Assembly (NCBI RefSeq): GCF_003206615.1
Contig: NZ_PZJW01000004.1
Span: 293,081-357,080, forward strand
Source of the DNA: Salinicola acroporae
Lineage (GTDB): Bacteria > Pseudomonadota > Gammaproteobacteria > Pseudomonadales > Halomonadaceae
Direction of reading: 5' to 3'
Length of the DNA stretch: 64,000 nucleotides
Every line of letters begins with the position of its first letter. Position 1 is the stretch's first letter. The position numbers were made by a program, and so were the translations under genes. Shown here piece by piece: positions 52,317 to 62,121 of the stretch. Under the pieces are notes generated by a model. The model worked only from the letters and a program-made list of their open reading frames with translations. It ran no database searches and was not told the DNA's origin.

Positions 52317-52838
52317 ATGCAATGGACGATCAACGGCCAGGTTCGGGAGGCCGAGGTGGATTTCCGAACGTCACTGCTCGATCTGCTGCGCGAGCAGTTC
52401 CAGCTCAGCGGCACCAAGAAGGGCTGCAACCAGGGCGCCTGTGGTGCCTGCACCGTGCTGGTCGACGGGGAGCGCATCAACGCCTGCCTGGCACTTGCCG
52501 TTCAATATCAGGGCCGGGAGATCACCACGGTCGAGGGGTTGGCCGAGCATGGCAAGCTGCATCCGGTTCAGGCGGCGTTCGTCGAACACGACGGATTCCA
52601 GTGCGGTTACTGCACCCCCGGCCAGCTCTGCTCGGCGGTCGGCATGATCGGCGAACTCGAACGCGACCTGCCGAGTGCGGTCACGGCCGATCTGGCGGCG
52701 GGCCAGATCGAGTGGCAGCGTGACGAGCTGCGCGAACGGATGAGTGGCAATCTGTGTCGTTGCGGGGCCTACAACGGCATCGCCGACGCGATTGCGGCGG
52801 TGCTCGCCGAGGAGCTGGGTGAGGAGATAGCGCGATGA
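52317..52838 (+). CDS. paoA: Aldehyde oxidoreductase [2Fe-2S] subunit (PaoA/YagT-like)
   Basis: 173-aa small subunit of the xanthine-oxidase family. The first cluster motif is GCNQGACGACTVLVDG with a further Cys in NACLA, and the second is CGYCTPGQ with CRCG near the C-terminus. It passes electrons between molybdenum centre and FAD subunit. E. coli PaoA has a long N-terminal Tat signal; this protein starts at the ferredoxin fold (MQWTINGQ), so the complex is probably cytoplasmic. It is first in an operon with 4-bp overlaps. Confidence 0.88.
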   Translation: MQWTINGQVREAEVDFRTSLLDLLREQFQLSGTKKGCNQGACGACTVLVDGERINACLALAVQYQGREITTVEGLAEHGKLHPVQAAFVEHDGFQCGYCTPGQLCSAVGMIGELERDLPSAVTADLAAGQIEWQRDELRERMSGNLCRCGAYNGIADAIAAVLAEELGEEIAR

Positions 52839-53836
52839 GAGCCTTCGACTATCACCAGGCCGCCGACGGCACCCAGGCGATCGAGCAGGCCGTGCGTTGC
52901 CAGCAGGCGGAGTATCTTGGCGGCGGCACCAATCTGGTCGATCTGATGCGCGAAACCGTGGAGCGTCCGCGAACCCTGATCGACGTGACGCGATTGTCCC
53001 GCGATATCACCGACACCGATGGGGGCGGCCTGATCATCGGTGCCGCCGCCACCAACGCGGCGCTGGCCGGCGATGCGCGTGTCCGTCGCCGCTACCCGCT
53101 GCTGGCCCGCGCGATCCTGAGTGGCGCCAGCGCCCAGATCCGCAATATGGCGACCGTCGGCGGCAACCTGCTGCAGCGGACGCGCTGCGCTTACTTCTAC
53201 GACACGGCGACACGCTGCAACAAGCGCGAACCGGGCGCGGGCTGTGATGCGCTCGAGGGCTTTCACCGCTACCACGCCATTTTCGGCACCTCGTCATCCT
53301 GTATCGCCACGCACCCCTCGGACATGGCGGTGGCGCTGGTGGCGCTCGATGCGCGGGTTCATTTGCGTGGACCCGCTGGTGATCGGCAACTGGCGATCAC
53401 CGAACTCCATCGCGAGCCGGGCGAGCGTCCGGATCTCGAGACCGAACTGCAACCCGAGGAGCTGATCGTCGCGGTGGAGGTGCCGCCGTTGGCGATGGCG
53501 GTGCATTCCCAGTACCGCAAGGTGCGAGACCGCGCCAGTTATGCCTTTGCGCTGGTATCGGTGGCGTCCATGGTCGAGCTCGACGGAGACATCATCGCCG
53601 ATACGCGCCTGGCGCTGGGCGGCGTGGGGACGAAACCGTGGCGGGCCTGGCAGGCGGAAGCGGCGCTGCGGGGCCAGCCGGCCACCGCGGCGACGCTCGC
53701 CGCCGCCGTCGATGCCGAGCTGGCCGCTGCCCGGCCGCTGCCCGGCAATACCTTCAAGGTCGAGCTGGCGCGGCGACTGATGATCGCGGAACTGTCGCAG
53801 CGTCTCTCGGACGCGCGTAATGGAGGTGACGCATGA
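52835..53836 (+). CDS. paoB: Aldehyde oxidoreductase FAD subunit (PaoB/YagS-like)
   Basis: 333-aa FAD-binding subunit. FAD motifs are EYLGGGTNLVDLMRE and ATVGGNLLQRTRC. The insert with CAYFYDTATRCNKREPGAGCDAL, plus a Cys in SSSCIATHPSD, holds the four cysteines that bind the extra [4Fe-4S] cluster typical of PaoB and 4-hydroxybenzoyl-CoA-reductase-like subunits. It overlaps both neighbours by 4 bp. Confidence 0.9.
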   Translation: MRAFDYHQAADGTQAIEQAVRCQQAEYLGGGTNLVDLMRETVERPRTLIDVTRLSRDITDTDGGGLIIGAAATNAALAGDARVRRRYPLLARAILSGASAQIRNMATVGGNLLQRTRCAYFYDTATRCNKREPGAGCDALEGFHRYHAIFGTSSSCIATHPSDMAVALVALDARVHLRGPAGDRQLAITELHREPGERPDLETELQPEELIVAVEVPPLAMAVHSQYRKVRDRASYAFALVSVASMVELDGDIIADTRLALGGVGTKPWRAWQAEAALRGQPATAATLAAAVDAELAAARPLPGNTFKVELARRLMIAELSQRLSDARNGGDA

Positions 53837-56163
53837 GTGCTCTCGATACAGGACGGTCGGGCGATACCCAACCCGCGGGCGTCGCCCTGGCCGGCGACTA
53901 CTGGCGTCCGGAGGGGCGGCCGGATCCCTTGGGCGAGAAGGGGCGAAGCGGGATCGGCGCGCCGTTGTCGCGTGTCGACGGGGCGGACAAGGTCACCGGC
54001 GGCGCGCGCTTCGCCGGCGAGTTCCGCTTCGACGGCATGCTCTACGCCGCACTGGTCTGCAGCACCATCGCCAACGGCCGCATCGTCGGGATCGATACCC
54101 GCGACGCCGAGTCCTTGGACGGCGTGGCGCTGGTGATGACGCACCAGAACGCACCGCGGCTCAATACCCCGCCTGTGTTCCTGCGCGCCCCCAACGGCGC
54201 CGCCGGCGACGATCATCCGATCATGCAGACCGATCGCGTCCACTGGAACGGCCAGCCGGTGGCGCTGGTCCTAGCCGAAACCCAGGAACAGGCCGATGCC
54301 GCCGCCGAGAGTATCCGCGTGGATTACGCGGCCGAACCGGCGATGACCGATTTCGCGATCGCCAAGACCCAGGCGCGCCAGCCGGACAACGTGCTCGGCG
54401 GGCCGGCCGAGATCCGCGTGGGTGATGCCGATTCAGCCCTGGCAGCCGCCGCCTACAGGGTCGACGCCACCTATACCACCCCACGCCACAATCACAATGC
54501 CATCGAGCCCCACGCGCTGACGCTGGCGTGGGTGAACGAGGCAGAGGGCGAGGGCGAAACGCTGCGAATTCACGATGCCTCCCAGTGCGTCGATCTGGCC
54601 GTGGCATCGCTGGCCGAGGTGTTCGGCATCGACATCTCGCGGATTCACATCACGTCGCCGTTCGTGGGGGGCGGCTTCGGTGGCAAGACACTGTGGCAGC
54701 ATCAGATCCTGGCCGCGGCGGCGGCGAAGCTCGCGGGTCGCCCGGTACGGCTGGCGCTGTCTCGCGAGGGCGTCTACCGATTGGTCGGCGGGCGGGCCTG
54801 CACCGAGCAGCGGGTCGCCCTGGGGGCGGACGACCGGGGCAGGCTGCAGGCACTGATCCACTCGGGAGTCGCGGCGATGACTCGCCACAACAACCTGCCC
54901 GAACCCTTCTTCCAGGCGACCAAGTGCCTGTACGCGGCCGACCATATCCGGTTGTCGATCGATGTCGCGGACATGCACATGCTGGCCAACACCTTCATGC
55001 GTGCGCCGGGCGAGTCGGTGGGCACTTTCGCGCTGGAGTCGGCCCTCGACGAGCTGGCCGACCAGCTCGGCATGGACCCGCTCGAACTGAGGGCGCGCAA
55101 CGAGCCGGAGCGTGATCCCACCAGCGGCCTGGCATTCTCCTCGCGTCAATTGCTGGAAGCGGCTCGTGCGGGAGCCGAGCGCTTCGGCTGGTCCGAGCGC
55201 AGCGCGACGCCCGCTGGCCGGCACGACGGCGAGTGGCAGATCGGCATGGGCTGCGCCACGGCCACCTATCCCTACATGCGCATGCCCGGGGCTGCGGCCA
55301 GCATCACGCTCACGCCCGACGGCGCGACCGTGGGCATCGCCGCCCATGAGATGGGGATGGGCACGGCGACGGTGCAGACCCAGGTCGCCGCCGCACGGCT
55401 AGGTCTGCCGGTGGAGAAGATCGCTTTTCGGTATGGCGATTCGCGACTGGCCGGAAGCGTGCTGGCGGGTGGCTCGCAGCAGACGGCGGCGATCGGCGGC
55501 GCGGTGATCGCGGCGCAGCGAGCGCTGGTCGCGGAACTGCTGTCGCTGGTGGATGAGCACTCGCCGTTGTCCGGTCTTTCGCCGGACGAGATCGAATGCC
55601 GGGACGAAGGCATCGGCGCCATCGGCGATGGCTCGCGCTTCGAGAGCTATCGCCAGATCCTGGCGTCCGCCGGTCGCAGCGAACTCTCCGCGGAGGCGAA
55701 CGCCGCCGAATCGCAAGAACTCGGCAACTGGTCGATGCACTCCTTCGGCACGATCTTCTGCGAGGCGGGGGTGAGCGCGGTCACCGGCGAGGTGCGCGTC
55801 CGCCGCCTGCTCGGGTCATTCGACTGCGGCCGGATTCTCAACGCCAAGACGGCGGCGAGCCAGTTCCGCGGCGGCATGATCATGGGCCTCGGGATGGCGC
55901 TGATGGAGGAGACGCTGTTCGATGCGCGCAGTGGCCGGGTGATGAACCCCAGCCTGGCCGATTACCACGTGCCGGTGCAGATGGACGTGCCGGAGATCGA
56001 GGTGATGTGGACCGATATTCCCGACCCGCACACGCCCATGGGGTCCCACGGCGTCGGCGAGATCGGCATTACCGGCGTCGGCGCGGCGGTGGCCAATGCG
56101 GTCTACAACGCCTGCGGAAAGCGTGTTCGCGATCTGCCGATCACGCTGGACAGGCTGCTGTAG
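53833..56163 (+). CDS. paoC: Aldehyde oxidoreductase molybdenum-binding subunit (PaoC/YagR-like)
   Basis: 776-aa catalytic subunit with molybdopterin cofactor. Recognisable are PLSRVDGADKVTGGARFAGE at the N-terminus, the SPFVGGGFGGKTLWQHQ cofactor-binding segment, MRAPGESVGTFALESALDELA and the C-terminal GSHGVGEIGITGVGAAVANA, which contains the catalytic Glu. It should oxidise aldehydes to acids, with broad aromatic substrate range in the E. coli enzyme. No PaoD/XdhC-type maturation gene is adjacent; it must lie elsewhere if required. Confidence 0.9.
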   Translation: MSALDTGRSGDTQPAGVALAGDYWRPEGRPDPLGEKGRSGIGAPLSRVDGADKVTGGARFAGEFRFDGMLYAALVCSTIANGRIVGIDTRDAESLDGVALVMTHQNAPRLNTPPVFLRAPNGAAGDDHPIMQTDRVHWNGQPVALVLAETQEQADAAAESIRVDYAAEPAMTDFAIAKTQARQPDNVLGGPAEIRVGDADSALAAAAYRVDATYTTPRHNHNAIEPHALTLAWVNEAEGEGETLRIHDASQCVDLAVASLAEVFGIDISRIHITSPFVGGGFGGKTLWQHQILAAAAAKLAGRPVRLALSREGVYRLVGGRACTEQRVALGADDRGRLQALIHSGVAAMTRHNNLPEPFFQATKCLYAADHIRLSIDVADMHMLANTFMRAPGESVGTFALESALDELADQLGMDPLELRARNEPERDPTSGLAFSSRQLLEAARAGAERFGWSERSATPAGRHDGEWQIGMGCATATYPYMRMPGAAASITLTPDGATVGIAAHEMGMGTATVQTQVAAARLGLPVEKIAFRYGDSRLAGSVLAGGSQQTAAIGGAVIAAQRALVAELLSLVDEHSPLSGLSPDEIECRDEGIGAIGDGSRFESYRQILASAGRSELSAEANAAESQELGNWSMHSFGTIFCEAGVSAVTGEVRVRRLLGSFDCGRILNAKTAASQFRGGMIMGLGMALMEETLFDARSGRVMNPSLADYHVPVQMDVPEIEVMWTDIPDPHTPMGSHGVGEIGITGVGAAVANAVYNACGKRVRDLPITLDRLL

Positions 56164-56271
56164 ACGATCGACGACGGTTTCGGTTTGTGCGGTTTTTGCG
56201 CATGATTGGCGGCACCGTTTTCCGCGCCCGACGTTTCCCGTCGGCGCGCACTGCCGAGGACCGAAATCGTC

Positions 56272-57441
56272 ATGAAAGGAATCGCATTGGGAGTGTCGCT
56301 GCTTTTGCTGGGCTCGTCGAGTGTGGCGCTGGCGGAGGACGATGACGTCGATGTTCGCGGTGCCGTTGATCCGATCGTCGCGTCGCTGATGCAGCAGCAG
56401 AGCATCCCCGGCATGGCGGTGGCGGTGGTGCGGCCGCAGGGCGTGCAGATTCTGAACTACGGCGTCGCCGATCGTGACGACGGCACCCCGGTCGGCGGCG
56501 ATACCCTGTTCGAGATCGGCTCGCTCAGCAAGACGTTCACTGCCACGCTGGCCACGCTTGCCGCCGTCGAGGGCAAGCTCGATCTGGATGCGCCGGTCAG
56601 CCGTTATCTGCCGGCGCTCGAGGGCAGCGCGTTCGACCGGATCAGCGGGCGCAACCTGGGCACGCACACCACCGGCGGGCTGCCGCTGTTCGTGCCGGAC
56701 GAGGTGACGGACCATGACTCGCTGATGGCCTGGTACCGACAGTGGCAGCCGACCGAGGCGATCGGCGAGGTGCGCACCTACTCCAATCTGGGCATCGGCC
56801 TGCTGGGCGTCGAGACTGCCGCGAGCCTCGATCAGGGGTTCGTGCCGGCGATGCGGGCTCGGGTGCTGGAACCGCTGGGTTTGCAGCACACCTGGTACGA
56901 CGTTCCCGAGGCGCAGATGGCGCATTACGCCATGGGCGAGGACAAGCAGGGCGAACCCATTCGCGTGGCGCCCGGGGTGCTCGATGACGAGGCCTACGGT
57001 ATCAAGACCACTGCGGGCGACCTGGCCCGGCTGGTGCAGGCCAATCTCGGCCTGCTCGAGATCGACGACGACCTGCAGCAGGCGATCGACGTCACGCGCC
57101 GGGGCAATTTCCAGGTCGGCGACATGACCCAGGATCTGATCTGGGAGCAGTACCCGCTGCCGGTCTCGATCGATACGCTGCTGGCGGGCAACGGCTATGA
57201 CATGATCCTGAAACCCAACGCGGCCAAGGCGATCGAGCCACCACAGGCACCGCGGGACGACGTCTGGATCAACAAGACCGGCTCCACCAACGGCTTCGGC
57301 GGCTATGTGGTTCTCGTGCCCGGCAAGCAGGTCGGGCTGGTCATGCTGGCCAACAGGAACTATCCCAACGATGCGCGAGTGCAGGCGGCCTACGAGATGC
57401 TGTCGAAGCTGAACGTGGTCGACGGTGGCGATGCGCGGTAA
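56272..57441 (+). CDS. ampC: Class C beta-lactamase (AmpC)
   Basis: 389-aa periplasmic enzyme with a signal peptide (about residues 1-21). All three class C motifs are present: SLSK (84-87), YSN (170-172) and KTG (335-337), and [15 protein letters not shown] and [16 protein letters not shown] follow the E. coli AmpC sequence closely. It should hydrolyse cephalosporins. Unlike the usual ampR-ampC pair, no regulator is divergent; a LysR gene instead overlaps its 3' end on the same strand. Confidence 0.92.
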   Translation: MKGIALGVSLLLLGSSSVALAEDDDVDVRGAVDPIVASLMQQQSIPGMAVAVVRPQGVQILNYGVADRDDGTPVGGDTLFEIGSLSKTFTATLATLAAVEGKLDLDAPVSRYLPALEGSAFDRISGRNLGTHTTGGLPLFVPDEVTDHDSLMAWYRQWQPTEAIGEVRTYSNLGIGLLGVETAASLDQGFVPAMRARVLEPLGLQHTWYDVPEAQMAHYAMGEDKQGEPIRVAPGVLDDEAYGIKTTAGDLARLVQANLGLLEIDDDLQQAIDVTRRGNFQVGDMTQDLIWEQYPLPVSIDTLLAGNGYDMILKPNAAKAIEPPQAPRDDVWINKTGSTNGFGGYVVLVPGKQVGLVMLANRNYPNDARVQAAYEMLSKLNVVDGGDAR

Positions 57442-58324
57442 TGAGTTCGCCGAACTGCAGGCATTTCTCGCCGTTGCCGAGCAGGGCAGCTTCGTTCGCG
57501 CGGCGGAGGCGCTGCAGGTCTCGCCATCGGCCCTGAGCCAGACCATCAAGGGGCTCGAGGCGAGGCTCGACGTCCGGCTGTTTCATCGCACCACCCGCCG
57601 GGTCGGATTGAGCCAGGCGGGGGAAAGGCTGCTGGCCCGCCTGAAGCCGGCGGTGGAGGAGGTCGAGGCGGCCGTCGCCGATGCCGCCGAGCTCGGTGAG
57701 CGGCCCCAGGGCCGATTGCGCCTTCATGCCTTCCGGGTCGGCTACCAGCTCTATCTGGCACCTCTGCTGGCCCGCTTTGCCGAGGCGTATCCCGATATCG
57801 AACTGGATCTGACGCTGGACGATCAGCCGGTCGACATGATCGAAGCGGGCTTCGACGGGGCGATCCGGCTCGGCGAGCTGCTCGAGCAGGACATGATCGC
57901 GATGCCGCTGGGCGCGACCCTGCGCCACTGCGTGGTCGCGTCACCGGCGTACGTGAAGCGCCACGGCAAGCCCGCGACACCTTCCGACCTGCACCGGCAC
58001 CGCTGCATCAACTGGCGCTGGCCGGGGCAGATGCATCCGTACCAGTGGGAGTTCCATCGCGACGGTGGCTGGTTTCGGGTCGCTGTCCATGGTCCGCTGA
58101 TCGTCAACGATCTGAGGGCCATGCTCGAGGCGGCCGTCAACGGCGTCGGCATCGCCTTCACCGTCGATGCCTGGGCAGCCCCGTTGATCCGCGAGGGGCG
58201 TCTGGTGACCATGCTCGATGCGTGGTGTGCGCCATTCGATGGATTCTACTTCTGTTACCCGCGTCAGCGTCACCACCTGGCCGCAATGCGGGTCTTCATC
58301 GACTTCCTCAAGCGAAACGCCTGA
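57431..58324 (+). CDS. LysR-family regulator
   Basis: 297-aa protein with a winged helix-turn-helix ([41 protein letters not shown], about residues 5-45) and an effector domain of the PBP2_CrgA type ([27 protein letters not shown]). The ATG at 57431 overlaps the end of ampC by 11 bp; a GTG at 57425 is also possible. It resembles regulators of oxidoreductases more than AmpR, so control of ampC is not assured. Confidence 0.88.
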   Translation: MRGNEFAELQAFLAVAEQGSFVRAAEALQVSPSALSQTIKGLEARLDVRLFHRTTRRVGLSQAGERLLARLKPAVEEVEAAVADAAELGERPQGRLRLHAFRVGYQLYLAPLLARFAEAYPDIELDLTLDDQPVDMIEAGFDGAIRLGELLEQDMIAMPLGATLRHCVVASPAYVKRHGKPATPSDLHRHRCINWRWPGQMHPYQWEFHRDGGWFRVAVHGPLIVNDLRAMLEAAVNGVGIAFTVDAWAAPLIREGRLVTMLDAWCAPFDGFYFCYPRQRHHLAAMRVFIDFLKRNA

Positions 58325-58340
58325 GGCGCCAGCGACTGGG

Positions 58341-59711
58341 TCAGGCCCTCGGACGGGACGCTCCTTGCAGGGGCAGACGGAGCGTGGCGATCAGACCATG
58401 AGGCTGGCGGTTGGCGAGGGTCAACTCGCCGCCATGGAAATGCGCGATGGAGCGGCATGCAGCTAACCCCAGGCCGTATCCGCCGGTGTGAGGGTTGCGT
58501 GACGGCTCCACTCGGTAGAAAGGGTCGAATAGCCTTGGCAGGCTCTCTGGCGGTACACCGGGTCCCTGGTCCTGAACCGTAATGACGACATCGCGGGCGG
58601 ATACCTTCAGGTTGACCTCGGCATGGCCGCCATACTTGACGGCATTGTCGATCAGGTTGGTCAGGGCTCGCGTCAAGGCCAGCGGTTGACCGTCGTAGAC
58701 GACGCGATGTCCTGGTCGGAAACGAACCTCCTTGCCTGTGTCCCGGAAGTTGTCGATAACCGTGTGGAGCAGCTCACCGAGCTCGAAGCGGGTCATTTCC
58801 TCGGGGCGGGATTCCAGTTGAAAATATGATAGGCAGGATTGGACCATGGATTGCAGCTCATCGATGTCGGCCATGATCTTGTCGCGTTGCCGTTCGTCGT
58901 CGACGAGCTCACTGCGTAGCTTGAGTCGTGTCAAAGGCGCCCTGAGATCATGGGATATCGCCGAAAACATCTCGATACGGCCGTCCAGTAATCGCTGGAT
59001 CTGGACCTGCATGGCGTTGAACGCGGAGAGCGCTTCTCTGATCTCGAGGGGGCCACGAATTGCCAGTGGTTGGGTCCGAGCACCGACTCCGAAACGCTCG
59101 ACGGAATTCGCGAACGAGCGCAGTGGCCTGGCCACTCTCAGGCCAAAAAACCAGGAAATGACGACGGTAGAGATAAGTACGAAAAACCCGGTGATCAGCG
59201 TTCGTGACGCCGAACTGAGACCCCAAAGTTTTGATGGGGTATCAAACATCATCCAGGAGTGATCCTCAAGCCGAATAGCGATCGCATAGAATCGCTGGTC
59301 GGGTGGAAATGGCGAGGACTCCCATCCTTCATTTTTGGGACCGATGGTCAGAATTTCACTATCGGGATAGCCCAGTATTCTTCTGACATCAGGCCAGGAA
59401 TCGTTGTCGTCACTCTTTTTCGTTGTGGGGATGGGAAGTTTTTTACGATCGGAAAACCAACGGATAGTGATTCCGTCTCCTGATACCTTTTCTGCAATGG
59501 ACTGTCGCTGAGAGGGTGATAAGTAGTTGAATGTCTTGGCAATACTTCCTACTACTACAAGCTGGTCGATGTCCTGAATCGGTGGATTGGACCAGGTGCC
59601 GGAGAATCTGAGGAAGGTAAGGTTCATGATCAGGGCAATCAATATGGCAGCGATGACGTTGACAATGAACCAGCCATTGAGGCTGCCGATGAAACGGTGT
59701 CTCGTGGTCAT
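58341..59711 (-). CDS. Sensor histidine kinase (EnvZ/RstB-like)
   Basis: 456-aa membrane kinase: transmembrane helix 1 (about residues 13-35), a periplasmic domain of about 130 residues, helix 2 (about 171-190), HAMP, a phospho-acceptor His254 in AISHDLRAPLTRL, and a HATPase_c domain with LTRALTNLIDNAVKYGG, DQGPGVPPESLPRLFDPFYRVE and GGYGLGLAACRSIAHFHGG. It overlaps the response regulator gene by 4 bp. The gene and its partner have visibly lower GC than the surroundings. The signal is unknown. Confidence 0.93.
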   Translation of the reverse strand: MTTRHRFIGSLNGWFIVNVIAAILIALIMNLTFLRFSGTWSNPPIQDIDQLVVVGSIAKTFNYLSPSQRQSIAEKVSGDGITIRWFSDRKKLPIPTTKKSDDNDSWPDVRRILGYPDSEILTIGPKNEGWESSPFPPDQRFYAIAIRLEDHSWMMFDTPSKLWGLSSASRTLITGFFVLISTVVISWFFGLRVARPLRSFANSVERFGVGARTQPLAIRGPLEIREALSAFNAMQVQIQRLLDGRIEMFSAISHDLRAPLTRLKLRSELVDDERQRDKIMADIDELQSMVQSCLSYFQLESRPEEMTRFELGELLHTVIDNFRDTGKEVRFRPGHRVVYDGQPLALTRALTNLIDNAVKYGGHAEVNLKVSARDVVITVQDQGPGVPPESLPRLFDPFYRVEPSRNPHTGGYGLGLAACRSIAHFHGGELTLANRQPHGLIATLRLPLQGASRPRA

Positions 59712-60415
59712 GATCTATGGACCGCTGGCGAGAATAGATAACCCATGTTGCGAATCGTCTTGATGATTTCGGGCCTTCGGGGATCGGTCTCGAGCTTGCG
59801 GCGCAACCGGCTGACGAGAACATCGATGCTTCTGTCGAACACCTCATGAGCCGATCCTTTGGTATAATCCAGCAGCTGATCGCGCGATAACAGTTGCCCC
59901 GGGTGACTGAGAAATGTCATCAGTAGTGCGAACTCTCCTCCGGATAGGGGAATCAATGTATGATCCGGACGGCGCAACTCACGGCGTGTGACATTGAGCT
60001 TCCAGTGTCTGAACTGCAGTGAGGAAGGCGATGATTCCTGACTATCGGGCCTTTCCGTTACCCGTCGGAGAATAGCTCGAATCCTTGCCAGAAGTTCTCG
60101 TGGCTCGAACGGTTTGGTAACGTAGTCATCGGCCCCCAGTTCCAACCCGATGACTCGTTCTGTTGTCTCCGATACTGCCGTCAACATAATAATAGGTATC
60201 GAAGATTTCTTTCTCATTCTTCGGCAAATACTGATGCCATCCTCGCCAGGAAGCATGATGTCTAGAATAATGACGTCGAACGTGGATTCTTCCAATTTCC
60301 GATCCAGTTCCTGGCCGGATGAAGCGGTTTCTATCTCGATATCATAGCGGCCGAAGAAGGTCGTCATGAGCTCGAGAAGGTCGATGTCGTCATCGACGAC
60401 CAGGAGTCTCGTCAT
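59708..60415 (-). CDS. OmpR-family response regulator
   Basis: 235-aa regulator with a receiver domain (Asp8-Asp9-Asp10 acidic pocket, phospho-acceptor Asp52 in IILDIMLPGEDG, Lys in DDYVTKPFEP) and a C-terminal winged helix (about 140-230, LLSRDQLLDYTKG, RSIDVLVSRLRRKLETDP). It is the first gene of the two-component operon and is divergent from the MipA-like porin gene, a likely target. The ATG at 60415 follows GAGG. Confidence 0.93.
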   Translation of the reverse strand: MTRLLVVDDDIDLLELMTTFFGRYDIEIETASSGQELDRKLEESTFDVIILDIMLPGEDGISICRRMRKKSSIPIIMLTAVSETTERVIGLELGADDYVTKPFEPRELLARIRAILRRVTERPDSQESSPSSLQFRHWKLNVTRRELRRPDHTLIPLSGGEFALLMTFLSHPGQLLSRDQLLDYTKGSAHEVFDRSIDVLVSRLRRKLETDPRRPEIIKTIRNMGYLFSPAVHRS

Positions 60416-60596
60416 CGTCTGTGCCTCTGGTTCTTTTTTGGTCCGTCGCCGGGCTAGCGTCGAATGTATCGCTTCGTGACCAATATGTCCGTTCGGAAAC
60501 ACTGCAGAGATAACCCGGAAAGATCGTCGTGCCACTATTCATTCCAACATGATTTTACGGCCTCGTGTCCAGCCATCTTTGTTGGAGAGAAAAACA

Positions 60597-61412
60597 ATGC
60601 ACGATCCATCAAGCTCGAGAATTCCTGCTTTGCTACTGTCTGCGATCGGCGCTCTCGCGGCACTTTGGGCCCCCGGGGCCGCGGCGCAGGACGAACCGGT
60701 CGGTGATGGCGGCGCCGATCAATGGCGCTTGGGGGTGATGGGATCGATATCCGATGACGCCTATGCGGGAGCCGACGCCAGCACCAGCGTACTCCCGCTG
60801 ATCTATTTCGATGGCCGGTGGCTGTTTTTCCATGCAACGGAAGGTGGTGTCCACCTGTACCGTAGCGGTGCCTTCACCCTGGACGCTTTGCTGTCGTTAG
60901 GCGGACAGGAGATGGATCCGGACGATCTCGGACGACGGGAGCTGACGGCAGCCGGTGTCGATCGAGACAGGCTGGATGACCGTGATCGCAGCTATTACGC
61001 TGGCCTCGCTGGTACCTGGAGGACGCCATTCGGGGTGCTGGGCGCAGAGGCGCAGACGGACATATCGGGCAACGCCGAGGGCGAGCGCTACCATGGGTAC
61101 TACGCCTATCCTTGGCAGGCAGGCGACTTGCGAATCACCCCCAGCCTGGGGGTTACCTATCTCTCTGGCAGGATCACCGATTACTATTTCGGGGTCGATA
61201 CGGATGAGAGCCTGGACGGCAGTTACGCCTATTATCCCGATGCCGCGCTCGTTCCTGGTGCCGGCCTCGACCTCGCCTACGCGCTGAATCGGGACTGGGC
61301 GGTCTATGCCGGCCTGGAATACCAGCACTATCCCGACGAGATTGCCGACAGCCCACTGATCGAGGACGACCATGCCGTTTCCTTCCATAGCGGAATCAGC
61401 TACTCGTTTTGA
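60597..61412 (+). CDS. MipA/OmpV-family outer-membrane protein
   Basis: 271-aa predicted beta-barrel: signal peptide (about residues 1-30, ending AAAQ), then alternating amphipathic strands rich in Tyr and Gly (RLGVMGSISDDAYAGADAS, VLPLIYFDGRWLFFHATEGGVHLY) and a C-terminal Phe (SGISYSF) as needed for barrel insertion. These features fit MipA/OmpV. GGAGAG precedes the ATG. Its neighbours suggest control by the divergent two-component system. Confidence 0.87.
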   Translation: MHDPSSSRIPALLLSAIGALAALWAPGAAAQDEPVGDGGADQWRLGVMGSISDDAYAGADASTSVLPLIYFDGRWLFFHATEGGVHLYRSGAFTLDALLSLGGQEMDPDDLGRRELTAAGVDRDRLDDRDRSYYAGLAGTWRTPFGVLGAEAQTDISGNAEGERYHGYYAYPWQAGDLRITPSLGVTYLSGRITDYYFGVDTDESLDGSYAYYPDAALVPGAGLDLAYALNRDWAVYAGLEYQHYPDEIADSPLIEDDHAVSFHSGISYSF

Positions 61413-61437
61413 TGAGGAAGGGCGATATCTGCTGTCG

Positions 61438-61950
61438 ATGGCGCCTTCGGAAGCCCTCGATCTTCCCATCGAGGTCATGCCGGGTAACCGCTTGCTGGCC
61501 CTGCTGTGCCCCGGTCCGGCACACAGTTCTCGGCTCTGTTTCGCCCATGTCGAGCTGGGCGAGCGGGGACCGGATTCGGTAGCCGGCGACGAAGATATCG
61601 TCTACATGGATCTGCATCGTGCCTGCCAGGCGCCCTCGCTGGGCATCTCCCTGGCCTTGAGGCGGTGTGCCTTTCCCGTCAACGATGACGGCGGCCTCGG
61701 TTTCGGCCCCGTTGGTGGGGCGGGGAGACAAGCGGATTCGGCATGCCCTTCACCCTGCTGGGTCGGCGGCTTCTGGCGCCAAGGTCCTTCTCGACCGACC
61801 GCCACGATCCTGCGGAAAACCGCCGATGCCGATACCGTGTTCGGGACGGGCGCTGCACCTCTGATGCTGGGGAATGATGATCTGACATGGTGGCTCGATC
61901 CGCACCTCGTCGATCGCATGGAGCTCCTTCGGCGGCTGTCGAGACGGTGA
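61438..61950 (+). CDS. Unrecognised open frame downstream of the MipA-like gene
   Basis: 170 codons from an ATG at 61438 (the frame extends back to 61372, overlapping the porin gene). The product has an ordinary hydrophobic/charged pattern at its start (LDLPIEVMPGNRLLALL, LCFAHVELGERGPD) and end (LTWWLDPHLVDRMELLRRLSRR), but the middle is Gly/Pro/Cys-rich and unlike a folded domain. There is no good ribosome-binding site. It may be a decayed gene or a chance frame; no function is proposed. Confidence 0.3.
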   Translation: MAPSEALDLPIEVMPGNRLLALLCPGPAHSSRLCFAHVELGERGPDSVAGDEDIVYMDLHRACQAPSLGISLALRRCAFPVNDDGGLGFGPVGGAGRQADSACPSPCWVGGFWRQGPSRPTATILRKTADADTVFGTGAAPLMLGNDDLTWWLDPHLVDRMELLRRLSRR

Positions 61951-62121
61951 GGTCCCAAGGGGGGATCGATTCCCGGATTTGCCGTGGCCATTGTCGGATT
62001 ATGTCTCTCTGGCTTCACAACGAATGAATGTTTTCCCCGATTATTGTTTTCGATTCACTCAATAAACTGCTCCTCGTTGGTCGTGCCGTCGCACGACCCT
62101 TCACGAGACGAGGTAGCTACC

